Below, piece by piece: positions 1-11,117 of a stretch of 64,000 nt of DNA; positions within the stretch are counted from its first letter, which is position 1, and the number at the start of each line of letters is the position of its first letter. Where the stretch lies: positions 62,001 to 126,000 of the forward strand of contig NZ_JPOS01000033.1 in assembly GCF_000759025.1 (NCBI RefSeq), given 5' to 3'. The DNA comes from Phaeodactylibacter xiamenensis. Lineage in GTDB: Bacteria; Bacteroidota; Bacteroidia; Chitinophagales; Saprospiraceae. A model generated the notes under the pieces. That model was given only the letters and a program-made list of their open reading frames with translations. It was not told where the DNA came from and did no database searches. The position numbers were made by a program, and so were the translations under genes.

Positions 1-2
1 TA

Positions 3-83
3 AGTCAACTGGATGAATTGCGGATTTTCAACAGGGCGCTGACTCAGGAAGAAATCCAGCAAATCATTGATGATGAATCGTAA
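3..83 (+). CDS. C-terminal end of a LamG/concanavalin-like domain protein (partial)
   Basis: Only the last 26 codons are in the window; the reading frame enters from the left edge and stops at TAA 81-83. The end reads like the final strand and helix of a LamG/LamG_3 jelly-roll domain (core motif LDELRIFNRALTQEEI, compare the family pattern DDVRIYNRALSxxEI). Such domains sit in large secreted or surface proteins of Bacteroidota. A strong terminator follows at 111-150. The rest of the protein cannot be judged from here. Confidence 0.6.
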   Translation, partial: SQLDELRIFNRALTQEEIQQIIDDES

Positions 84-110
84 GGTCTAAAGCTGTTTAC
101 GATACTTTAA

Positions 111-150
111 ATGTTGGATGCTCCAAAGCGGAGTATCCAACATTTTTTTT
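111..150 (+). terminator. Rho-independent terminator after the LamG protein
   Basis: A hairpin with arms ATGTTGGATgCTCC and GGAGtATCCAACAT around a short AAAGC loop is followed directly by eight T. It lies 28 bases after the stop of the upstream partial gene and on the same strand. Confidence 0.85.
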
Positions 151-256
151 GCCCATCCAATATTGACTGAAGGACCTCAATCCTATAAGGTCATCCTGGT
201 AGTCCGTCAGCAGTGTGAGGCTTAAAAACGGTATCACAAATAGTCAGGCTGCGAAA

Positions 257-3245
<2,989 letters not shown>

Positions 3246-3274
3246 ATACGGATGGCTTGGCTTTGTTTGAGGGG

Positions 3275-3282
3275 CAAAGGTA
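3275..3282 (-). promoter_or_regulatory. Bacteroidota -7 promoter box for the rRNA pseudouridine synthase-ligA unit
   Basis: On the minus strand this reads TACCTTTG, an exact match to the Bacteroidota -7 consensus TAnnTTTG. It is 30 bases before the ATG at 3245. No TTTG at the expected -33 distance was found, so this rests on the -7 box alone. Confidence 0.45.
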
Positions 3283-3448
3283 CGGAAATTGGGGGGATAC
3301 TGCTTTATGCCAAATTCTTTGGTCAGCAGGTTCGGCCGGAAAAGAGCACAGAGGGCACACTAGGTGAGCATACGGGCATCAGCGAAGGTCTCTGTAAAAC
3401 AGATCCTCAGGAATTTATGAATCAGCTTAGGGTAAGCAATCGTTCAGG

Positions 3449-4141
3449 TTAATGTGGCCCCAGGGTGTATCCAATGCTCAATTGTGGCGATAGTAACAAT
3501 CCGTTTTCCTGGTCATAAGTATTGAAGAATAAAATGGGGTTCGCCTCCAGGTTGAGATATGCCTTTTCAGCGAAAGCCCATTGTATGCCAAGATGAGCGA
3601 GTCCTGCAAAACCCATTGGATTTCGGTTAACCGTAATGCGGATATCCTGACCATTAAATGCAGTATGCCCGAAAGCAGCGCCAAAGCCAAAATAATAACT
3701 TAGTTTTTCGAGGGGCTGATGCTTCCAGATTATTGAGTGGCTAAGCCCCAATCCCTCTATCCAGTTGCCATTTAGTGCCATACCGACCCGCGGGATGAGA
3801 TATAAACTCTGGTTTGAAGCGCGTTGCCATCGGTATTGTGCATGCAGGCTATAGCCGGTGCGTAGATTGCTGTTCCAGTTCCGGGTAGCTGCCCAGCCGC
3901 GTAGACCAATGGCCAGACGATCTGAGAATCCATAAGTCAGTTGTCCGCTAATGCCAGGAGCAGCTAAACCTTCACTGTGGGAAGGTCGGGTTTCGGGTAA
4001 AAGCTCAGCACTGCCCTGCAAGTCGATCTGGTTTTCTGAAAGCGGTCGGAAAGGTAGGCTGACCGCAGGGCTGTAGACGAGGCTGCGGCTGCAGCTTTGG
4101 AGCACAAAGACAGATAGTAAGCATATAGTATATGTTTTCAT
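3449..4141 (-). CDS. Outer-membrane lipoprotein, beta-barrel-like, unknown function
   Basis: 230 residues with a short N-terminal signal and a lipobox-like LLSVFVLQSCSRS (Cys at about residue 17), so probably a lipoprotein. The rest alternates polar and aromatic residues in strand-like stretches (for example QLTYGFSDRLAIGLRGW and LNLEANPILFFN) and ends in a hydrophobic-aromatic strand. This resembles small beta-barrel surface proteins of Bacteroidota, which often measure about 200-230 residues. No specific family was recognised. It stands alone, with 203 bases before the pseudouridine synthase gene and 190 bases to the frameshifted thioredoxin gene. Confidence 0.6.
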   Translation of the reverse strand: MKTYTICLLSVFVLQSCSRSLVYSPAVSLPFRPLSENQIDLQGSAELLPETRPSHSEGLAAPGISGQLTYGFSDRLAIGLRGWAATRNWNSNLRTGYSLHAQYRWQRASNQSLYLIPRVGMALNGNWIEGLGLSHSIIWKHQPLEKLSYYFGFGAAFGHTAFNGQDIRITVNRNPMGFAGLAHLGIQWAFAEKAYLNLEANPILFFNTYDQENGLLLSPQLSIGYTLGPH

Positions 4142-4331
4142 AACAATGATTCAGTTGATGATTTGACCGAAAATACGGTCTTCCGTCATGTGGGAAGAAA
4201 TCAGAGCAAGGGTTAACCTTGCGTTAGCTTGCTTAAGGTTTTAGATCATAAACGCTCCCGGAGTTTTATCGCTTCCGGTTCGAAATAATTTAAAACCTAC
4301 CTTTTAGCCAGCACCGACAGGAAAAGGAATT

Positions 4332-5892
4332 TCAATACGATCGCAGTTTCTCCTCCAGCCCTCTCAAGTCCGCCGGCCCGGGGACATAGGGCTCCACAAC
4401 CTGCCCATCGATCAGCAGTAGGTGCCGGGGGAGGACAATTGGGCCACCTCCATAAAACTGTTCAGCAATCCATTTTCGCAATACCGTCCCCGCCAACACA
4501 TGGCGCCCGTTAAGCTGATAGCGTTCAATCGTTTCCACCCATCGCGAATAATGATAATCCGGATCATCAATTGAAATATACAATCGGTTGTACCCGTTGG
4601 CATTGAGTAGGCTATCGGCAGCTTTGTTATTGGCAAAACCTTGCGGACAAGGCTTGCACCAGGTGGCCCAGAGGTCGATGTAGTACTTGTCTAATTTTCA
4701 GGTTAACTCCCTGATTCACAAAAGTGAAATCCGTCATCCTGCCAATATCGTCTATGATGCCTGTACGCCAGGGCTGATCGTGGGGCGGAGGCGGTTGCGG
4801 TTCTGATTCCTGAACGATTTCGGCGTAGCGAACCGGGTTCTTATTGCGGGCAGCAGATAAGGGCTGCAAGTAGCGGCTCGACGGGTAGATAGTCTTGAAG
4901 TAAGCCAGCACAGGCTCCCGCGTACGGTCAAATTCCGGGCCAATCAGTGAGGAGTAGGAAAAATGCAGGTAGCGGGCCAGCAAAAATTCACGTAGTGTAT
5001 CATTGGGTTCCAAAATAGCAGGTGCATATTTCGCAGGGATGTAAAAGAGTTGCCCATTAACTTCCACTGTAGTATCGGGCAGGTTTGCGTATCGTTCAGC
5101 TTTCAGTTCCCGGAGCCATTCGTAGCGAAGCCAATCGATACGGCGAAACGCATATGCTGCGTCCCGAAAAGGAGAAGCTGCTGCGGGCTTCCCATATCGG
5201 AGGAGCTGTTCCGAAAGGTTAATTTTTTTCTCTGTAGTAAGCGCCTCGTCAGATTTCCCCCACCGGTCATGGTACAGGCTATTGATGAGGCTCTGACAGA
5301 TGTACTCCCGGAAGTGCGCGCTTACAATCGCGTGAAAAGCGGTATCAATCTCATCCCTGTGCAGCAAACTGTCGTAAGGGTGAAGGATGGATTCAATTTT
5401 AGCAATGATGGTATCTGGCAGGTTTGGCAGCGTGGGCTGGAGGTCATAAAACTGCTGCAAAAACCGGATAGGAGGGGAGTATTGCCGGTCGAAAACAGCC
5501 CGGGCTTCGTAGCCAGCTGCATTAGGGCCCTGTACGTGCAATTCAAGTTCCCGACTACCAGAGAGGTACTGAAAATCCAGCTGAACGCTATCGCCGGGAT
5601 ACAGGTAAAAGGTGTGGTACTGCCTGGGTTGGGGGGCGTACTCCTGCGGCAGCCCGATAGTTACCGCCCGCATCTTTTCAGCCGGAAGGCTCAGTCGGAA
5701 GGACTGCTTTTTTAACAACAGCGTATCGTAAGCTCGGGGCAGCTCGAATTCGCCTGCATTGGTGTAGAGAATGTTTTGAAAGGGATAGTCGGCGGGCATC
5801 TGCCCAATAATGGTGATCTGAGCCAATAAACTTCGGTAAGAGAGCACGGACAGAAAGGCGAGTATCAGTAATGGGAGATGTAGTTTTTTCAT
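4332..5892 (-). pseudogene. TlpA-like thioredoxin-fold protein, frameshifted
   Basis: An exported thiol-disulfide oxidoreductase of the TlpA/ResA kind common in Bacteroidota, split by a single-base shift. The first piece (5892 to about 4700) starts with a clear signal peptide (MKKLHLPLLILAFLSVLSYR) followed by an N-terminal domain of strand-like segments and a long helical middle. After about residue 395 the frame becomes meaningless and stops at 4627. Moving one base at the run of four T at 4695-4698 (plus strand) restores KLDKYYIDLWATWCKPC, with the CxxC redox motif WCKPC, and continues without a stop to the end at 4332 (RLYISIDDP...PGPADLRGLEEKLRSY). A true frameshift mutation and a sequencing or assembly error cannot be told apart. 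The fragments 4332-4583 and 4627-5892 should be read as one gene. Confidence 0.8.
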
Positions 5893-6091
5893 AATAGTGT
5901 GGGTTTCTGCTCTAAAAATACGGAAAAATTGTAGAGTACCTGTAAAGTAAGCCCCGGCGAATTCCGTACTGCCGGGAACTTTTTTGTCCTCCTGGCCGGT
6001 AGAAAAAGGGGTAACTTCACCAGGGTTTGCCCTGATGGAAGTGAGGGAGGAGTTGGGAGGTAAATCTCGGGTAGTAGCGGCATTAATTTCT

Positions 6092-6099
6092 TATCTTTG
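6092..6099 (+). promoter_or_regulatory. Putative -7 box immediately before the AAA-ATPase-like gene
   Basis: TATCTTTG matches TAnnTTTG exactly and ends only five bases before the ATG at 6105, which would put transcription start at or next to the start codon (a leaderless or near-leaderless mRNA). No clear -33 TTTG is present. The two paralogues at 59067 and 60739 have the related TATCTTGC just before their start codons. Confidence 0.4.
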
Positions 6100-6104
6100 A
6101 ACGT

Positions 6105-7625
6105 ATGAAGTATCCAATTGGCATACAGGATTTTCGAAAGCTTAGGGAAGGCGGTTATGTTTATGTGGACAAGACCATGAACTTATATCGTATTCTGGAG
6201 GGTGGGAGTTACTTCTTTCTCTCCCGGCCACGCCGCTTTGGCAAAAGCCTGTTACTTTCCATCATAAATGAGCTGTATAGAGGCAGCAAGGAGTTATTTC
6301 AGGGGCTTTGGATTGAAAACCACTGGGATTGGGAAGGGGAGTACCGGCCTGTAATTTGGTTGCGGTTTGCTTCCTTCAACTACAAAGATAACGAGCTCAA
6401 AGCGGCCATTTGGGAGGGCGTGGAGGAAGCCGCCGAAAGCTTGGGGATTGAATTGGATAATCGTGAACTTACGCACCCACTTCAACAGCTCATTCAAAAA
6501 GCGTATCATCACTTTGGTCAGAAAGTGGTATTGCTCATCGACGAGTACGACAAGCCGATCATTGACTACCTTGACGAACCTGAAAAGGCAGAAGCTAACC
6601 GGGATACGCTAAAATGGTTTTATTCGGTTTTAAAGGATAGCGACCCCTATCTGGAGCTCGTTTTCGTAACCGGCGTTTCGGCCTTCAGTAAAGTCAGCAT
6701 CTTTTCTGACCTCAACAACCTGTATAACCTTTCTCTCGTAGCCCCGGCCCGAACCTTGCTCGGCATCACGCAGGAAGAGCTGGAGCACTATTTTGCGCAG
6801 CCCTTGAAAACCGTGGATAAAGAGGAGGTCCGTCGTTGGTATAATGGTTATTCCTGGGGCGGCACAGAGAGAGTGTATAATCCCTTCTCTATTCTTAGTT
6901 TTTTCCGGGGTGGGGGAGAGTACCGAAATTTTTGGTTCGAGACCGGTACACCGACCTTTCTCGTAAAAGAAATGAAGAAGCGCAGCTACTTCAACCTGAG
7001 GGATACGCTTGCCACCCAGCATGACCTCAATAGTTTCGACCTGCGTAATTTACAGCCCATCCCCATCCTTTTTCAAACGGGATACCTCACCATTAAGCAC
7101 TATGAGCCGGCAGACTTGGTTTATACCCTGGATTACCCCAACCAGGAAGTCCGGCATTCCCTTCAGGAAGTGCTTTTGAAAGAGTACCTCGATTATCCGT
7201 CTGAGAATCCGGTACCAAAAGTATTGCGGCTGCGGGAGGCAATGCGCTCCGGTCATTTAGAGGAAGCTTTTCAGATTATCAATTCGGCTTTTTCAGAAAT
7301 TCCTTACGATCATTGGAAAGGGCAAACGGAGCATTTTTACCACGCTGTAGTAGCTTTGATTTTTTCATTGTTAGGGACCTACATTCGCTCAGAAGTACAC
7401 TCTTCCCGCGGCCGCTGCGATGCGCTGGTGGAAACGGCTGATCGTGTTTATGCGCTTGAGTTCAAATTGGATAAAAGTGCGGGAGAAGCGCTTCAGCAAA
7501 TTCAGGATAAAGGATACCTTGAGCCCTACGCGGACTCACCCCGGCAAAAAATTGCTGTAGGTATCAATTTCTCTTCAGCCGAGCGGCGTATTGTGGAATG
7601 GGAAGCGGTGGAGCTATATTTTTAA
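6105..7625 (+). CDS. AAA-ATPase-like protein with C-terminal PD-(D/E)XK nuclease-like domain
   Basis: 506 residues. The N-terminal two thirds is the AAA-ATPase_like family, with GIQDFRKLREGGYVYVDKT, a P-loop variant RPRRFGKSLLLS (about 45-56), a Walker B-type VVLLIDEYDKPI (about 140) and FVTGVSAFSKVSIFSDLNNL. The C-terminal part is PDDEXK_9-like: EVHSSRGRCDALVETADRVYALEFK carries the Asp...Glu-x-Lys pattern of restriction-type nucleases. The family is strongly expanded in Bacteroidota and has no established role; an accessory or defence function has been suggested from its fold. Two close relatives lie at 59067 and 60739. Intact, with an ATG start right after a promoter-like box. Confidence 0.9.
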   Translation: MKYPIGIQDFRKLREGGYVYVDKTMNLYRILEGGSYFFLSRPRRFGKSLLLSIINELYRGSKELFQGLWIENHWDWEGEYRPVIWLRFASFNYKDNELKAAIWEGVEEAAESLGIELDNRELTHPLQQLIQKAYHHFGQKVVLLIDEYDKPIIDYLDEPEKAEANRDTLKWFYSVLKDSDPYLELVFVTGVSAFSKVSIFSDLNNLYNLSLVAPARTLLGITQEELEHYFAQPLKTVDKEEVRRWYNGYSWGGTERVYNPFSILSFFRGGGEYRNFWFETGTPTFLVKEMKKRSYFNLRDTLATQHDLNSFDLRNLQPIPILFQTGYLTIKHYEPADLVYTLDYPNQEVRHSLQEVLLKEYLDYPSENPVPKVLRLREAMRSGHLEEAFQIINSAFSEIPYDHWKGQTEHFYHAVVALIFSLLGTYIRSEVHSSRGRCDALVETADRVYALEFKLDKSAGEALQQIQDKGYLEPYADSPRQKIAVGINFSSAERRIVEWEAVELYF

Positions 7626-7642
7626 AGTCCGCTTCTGAGCAT

Positions 7643-10600
7643 TTACTGTTCGTGAGATAGCACATGCTCAAGAAATAAATACTGATATGTCATCTCCCGG
7701 ATCCGCGTCCGGTAGGGGATATTGCCCGGATGATAATTTCTGCCCAAATGCAATAGCACCGGAGCATCGTTGGTCTGCAGGGCGCGGTACCGGGCGGCTG
7801 CTTTCATGATTTGCCAGTAGGGCGTTTGCAAATCGTAGAGGCCGCCCAGCATCAGGATGGGCGGATAAGCCTGTACTTTGATGTTTTGGTAGGGCGAGTA
7901 AGCCTGCAGCGCCTGAAGTTCTGCCGGGCGGTCGGGGTAGCCCCATTCCGGGTATTCCAGGCTGGTAAGCGGGAGGAGGCTGTCCAGGGAAATACCGAGG
8001 GCATCGAGAAAGGGGTAGTCCAGAATAGCAGCGTCAAACAGCTGAGGGTGCTCATTAAGGGTGGCGGCGGCGATCAGTCCTCCGGCGCTCTGCCCGTAGG
8101 CGAAGGTTTTGGAAAGTTGAAGCTCCTCTCGGACGTACGTGGCGCAGGCCAGATAATCTGAAATACCCACAGTTTTATTGGCTCCCCGGCCCGCCCGGTA
8201 CCACTGCCAGCCTTTAGCACGGCTGCCCCGTACGCTGGCCTGCGCCACCACATAGCCCTCGTCCATCAGCAGGCGCTCGTACTCGTCAAAGTTAGCCTCG
8301 CTGAAGGCACCGTAGGCACCGTATACGGATAACAGTACGCCTTTGGTGGCCTTCACGTTTTTGAAGTCGCTCCGGTAGCTGAGCCGCAGGGGTACCCATT
8401 CTCCATCCTCTGCCGGAACCTTATAGAGGGTGGTTTCATAAGCGGCTTCCGGTGGGTTGCGCAGGCAATCAATTGGTTGTTCCGTGAGCTGCCGGGTAGT
8501 CAGATTAATAGTATACTGAGTGAAGGGCTGATTGGGCGATTCAAAGTAGTACTGGCAGGTGTTGGAAGCGTAGTCGGTAACTTTGTCCAATTGCACGGAC
8601 CCATGAAGTTCCGGCAGGGAGAGGCTGTCCTGCAATGCCCCATTTTTGGATAACAAATACAATTTGACTTTGGCCCGGTCAATCGCTTTGACCAGAAGGT
8701 AGTCCGCTGTGGCACGCACTTCGTCAAGGGCTACTGTAGGAGGGGCTGTCCAGAGTATTTGGTCCGAATGGCCATCTGTTTTTAGAATGCAGGATTGGAA
8801 TGCGGTATCCCTTGCTGCCAGGTAGTACAAATCCTCGTCGAAATAGAAATCGGTGCTGTACCAGTCTGTGCCGTGCAGGCGGAGGAGTTCTACACCTGCG
8901 GTACCCTCTTTGATCCTGAATAATTCATTGCCATTGCTGTTCAAACAACTGAGCAGCAGGGTGCCCTGCACTTCATATAGCTCTAATTCAAACTCAGGGT
9001 CAGTCGCCTCAAACAGCAGCCGCCTGTCACCGTGCTGAGGCTGGTAAGCATAGCAGGCATAGGCGCGCTTGCTTTCGTTCACAACAGTATAGACCAGCGT
9101 ATTTTCACTAAGCCATTCCATTTCGTACAGCTGGTCAGAAAGGGAGTCTACCCGGTTGGAGGCAAAGGTTTTCACCCTGCCGGCTCTGGCATAGGCATCA
9201 CCGTTGCTCAGGGTAAATGCAAGACTCCCATACTCCGGACTGGGCTGGTAGGAGCGTAAGCTTTTGCCATCAGGCAGGTCAGTGGTAAAGCTGAGGAGCA
9301 TTCTGGGCTCACTCCCGGTGCTATCGGTCAGGAACAGGCCCCGGTTATCCCGGTAGACATATGGATGCCTGGGTGGTGTGGAATTGGTATCGCAGCGCCC
9401 CAGCGTCATTAGCATTTTGCGGAAAGCGGAAAACTGCTGCCGCTTCCATGGGATGTATTCATTGAAAAAGTAGCAGTTTTCGGTATTGATGTAGGCCTGG
9501 GTTTGGTTGTCCCGTCTCTCCATCCACCGGTAGGGATCAGCGATAAGCCTGCCATCGGGCAGCAAAAGCGTATCGGCTTGTGCATTGGCCACAGGCGGGA
9601 GCATTTCCTCTTTGACGAACCACCTGCTCCACTGCTGATGCAACGGCCCTTTCCGTTCAAGCGACTGCACATCCCCGGCACTTAACTCAGGGTACCGCGC
9701 GGTCTGTTCAAACGCCTGCCAAAGGGAGTCTTTGTATTCGAAAGGGAAGGTGGCCAGGCGTGCATCGCGCTGATCATGCAGCAGTTGGTCATCTGCCTCA
9801 TCGAATGGGGATGCATCGGGTTCAATACCTTGTACCCAAAGCTGCCGGGTAAGCCGGTAATTGTGGCTCAGGCGTTGGAAGACAGGCTGCCCCGGACTGA
9901 GGAACTCCGCGCGGCTGATGTGCTGCTCCGTCTTGATGTTTTTGAGAAACCAGCGCCCATTTTGCTTCTGGTAATCAATGGCGAGCGTACTGCGGTCGGG
10001 AAAGACCTGCCAGGCGCGGTGTCGTTTATAGTTGTCAAACCGGGCCAGGGGAGAAAGCTGACATCGGATAGCGACCACGGCAAAGCTTTCAATGTCGACA
10101 TAGATGATTCCTGAAAAGATCGGGTCTTTCATACGCTGATGCCAGCCTTGAAAAATAGGATCTTCACCAGGTAAAGGCTTGAATGTAATGGCATAGCAGG
10201 GGTGGCCGTTGAACATTACCGCACTTGATTTAGCGTAGGCATATTTGTCGCGCATAGTAGGATCCATGAAATCGGACCGGTACTTCACTTTGTCCTGAGA
10301 AAGCAGCGCAAGGGGCCCACCTTGTACATGTGGGTGCAAATCTTCGGTACTGCTGTTGTCACTTAACCGGACGCCCAGCATTTTGCATTGATCCTTCACC
10401 GTGTTGTAGTATTTGAAATACATGGGGTTGGAAAGCAGCACAAAGTGGTTGGCAAAGCGGTTGTCGGCCCGCCCCTCGTAGGCGCCATCGTAGTAGTGCC
10501 GGAAGGAGCGCCTGGTAAACCAGCGGCGGGGGTAGGGGGTGTAGTAAATATCGGCTATGGCTTCATCTACGGTAGCCAGTTGCCCGCCTTCCGAAAAGGA

Positions 10601-11044
10601 CTCCCGGTAAAACGTATGGAGCTGAACCGCATCCCGGCTGTAATTTTTACGAATGGACTTGATAGCGTTGCGGACGATTTCCTCTGCGCTCAGATTTTCC
10701 GCCTGCCCTTTGATTTCAGCGGCTTCCAGCAGTACGGGTTTGGGCTGTAGCCCAATGCGCAGTTCCTGATCTGAGGGTTGCACCTGAATGATGGTATCCC
10801 GGTACCCTACATAAGAAAGAGTCAACTGATCCCTGATGGGCCCTCCTTTCGGAAAATGGAGCAGGGCTTTTCCTTCCAAATCAGTGGTTGTCCCGGTCTT
10901 GCTTTCTTGCAAATAGCAGTGGGCGAAGGCCAGTGGTGCACCGGATGTTGCGTCTGACACTGAAACGGGCAAGTGGTTTTGGGCAAGAGCCATACAACCC
11001 GAAAGGAGAACGAGCAGACAGGTAAGAAAGTAGCGAATAGACAT
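7643..11044 (-). CDS. Carboxypeptidase-regulatory-like module fused to oligopeptidase B-like S9 peptidase
   Basis: 1133 residues. A signal peptide with a lipobox-like LVLLSGCMALAQ leads into a carboxypeptidase-regulatory-like beta sandwich (about 24-100, VSDATSGAPLAFAHCYLQE) and then a Bacteroidota-specific domain starting SAEEIVRNAIKSIRKNYSRD (to about 480). From about 490 the protein is a complete prolyl oligopeptidase-type enzyme: DPYRWMERRDNQTQAYIN opens the S9 fold, a seven-bladed propeller follows, then the catalytic domain with Ser in AYGQSAGGLIAAATLNEHP, Asp in GGLYDLQTPYW and His in LGRNYHPGN. The GxSAGGLI context and the LDSLLPLTSLEYPEWG stretch resemble oligopeptidase B, which cuts after basic residues in short peptides. 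The two halves are normally separate proteins; the fusion is unusual. No break is visible at the junction. Confidence 0.85.
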   Translation of the reverse strand: MSIRYFLTCLLVLLSGCMALAQNHLPVSVSDATSGAPLAFAHCYLQESKTGTTTDLEGKALLHFPKGGPIRDQLTLSYVGYRDTIIQVQPSDQELRIGLQPKPVLLEAAEIKGQAENLSAEEIVRNAIKSIRKNYSRDAVQLHTFYRESFSEGGQLATVDEAIADIYYTPYPRRWFTRRSFRHYYDGAYEGRADNRFANHFVLLSNPMYFKYYNTVKDQCKMLGVRLSDNSSTEDLHPHVQGGPLALLSQDKVKYRSDFMDPTMRDKYAYAKSSAVMFNGHPCYAITFKPLPGEDPIFQGWHQRMKDPIFSGIIYVDIESFAVVAIRCQLSPLARFDNYKRHRAWQVFPDRSTLAIDYQKQNGRWFLKNIKTEQHISRAEFLSPGQPVFQRLSHNYRLTRQLWVQGIEPDASPFDEADDQLLHDQRDARLATFPFEYKDSLWQAFEQTARYPELSAGDVQSLERKGPLHQQWSRWFVKEEMLPPVANAQADTLLLPDGRLIADPYRWMERRDNQTQAYINTENCYFFNEYIPWKRQQFSAFRKMLMTLGRCDTNSTPPRHPYVYRDNRGLFLTDSTGSEPRMLLSFTTDLPDGKSLRSYQPSPEYGSLAFTLSNGDAYARAGRVKTFASNRVDSLSDQLYEMEWLSENTLVYTVVNESKRAYACYAYQPQHGDRRLLFEATDPEFELELYEVQGTLLLSCLNSNGNELFRIKEGTAGVELLRLHGTDWYSTDFYFDEDLYYLAARDTAFQSCILKTDGHSDQILWTAPPTVALDEVRATADYLLVKAIDRAKVKLYLLSKNGALQDSLSLPELHGSVQLDKVTDYASNTCQYYFESPNQPFTQYTINLTTRQLTEQPIDCLRNPPEAAYETTLYKVPAEDGEWVPLRLSYRSDFKNVKATKGVLLSVYGAYGAFSEANFDEYERLLMDEGYVVAQASVRGSRAKGWQWYRAGRGANKTVGISDYLACATYVREELQLSKTFAYGQSAGGLIAAATLNEHPQLFDAAILDYPFLDALGISLDSLLPLTSLEYPEWGYPDRPAELQALQAYSPYQNIKVQAYPPILMLGGLYDLQTPYWQIMKAAARYRALQTNDAPVLLHLGRNYHPGNIPYRTRIREMTYQYLFLEHVLSHEQ

Positions 11045-11117
11045 GATGACGGGGCTTTACCTGTTCAAACGCCAGCGCCCTCTGTTCCTATATTAACCCT
11101 TGTTGTTTTAACCGTCA

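Noticed and set aside
4332-4583. An independent 83-codon small gene
   Set aside because: It continues the thioredoxin domain of the frameshifted gene upstream, with the WCKPC motif just before it in the same frame.
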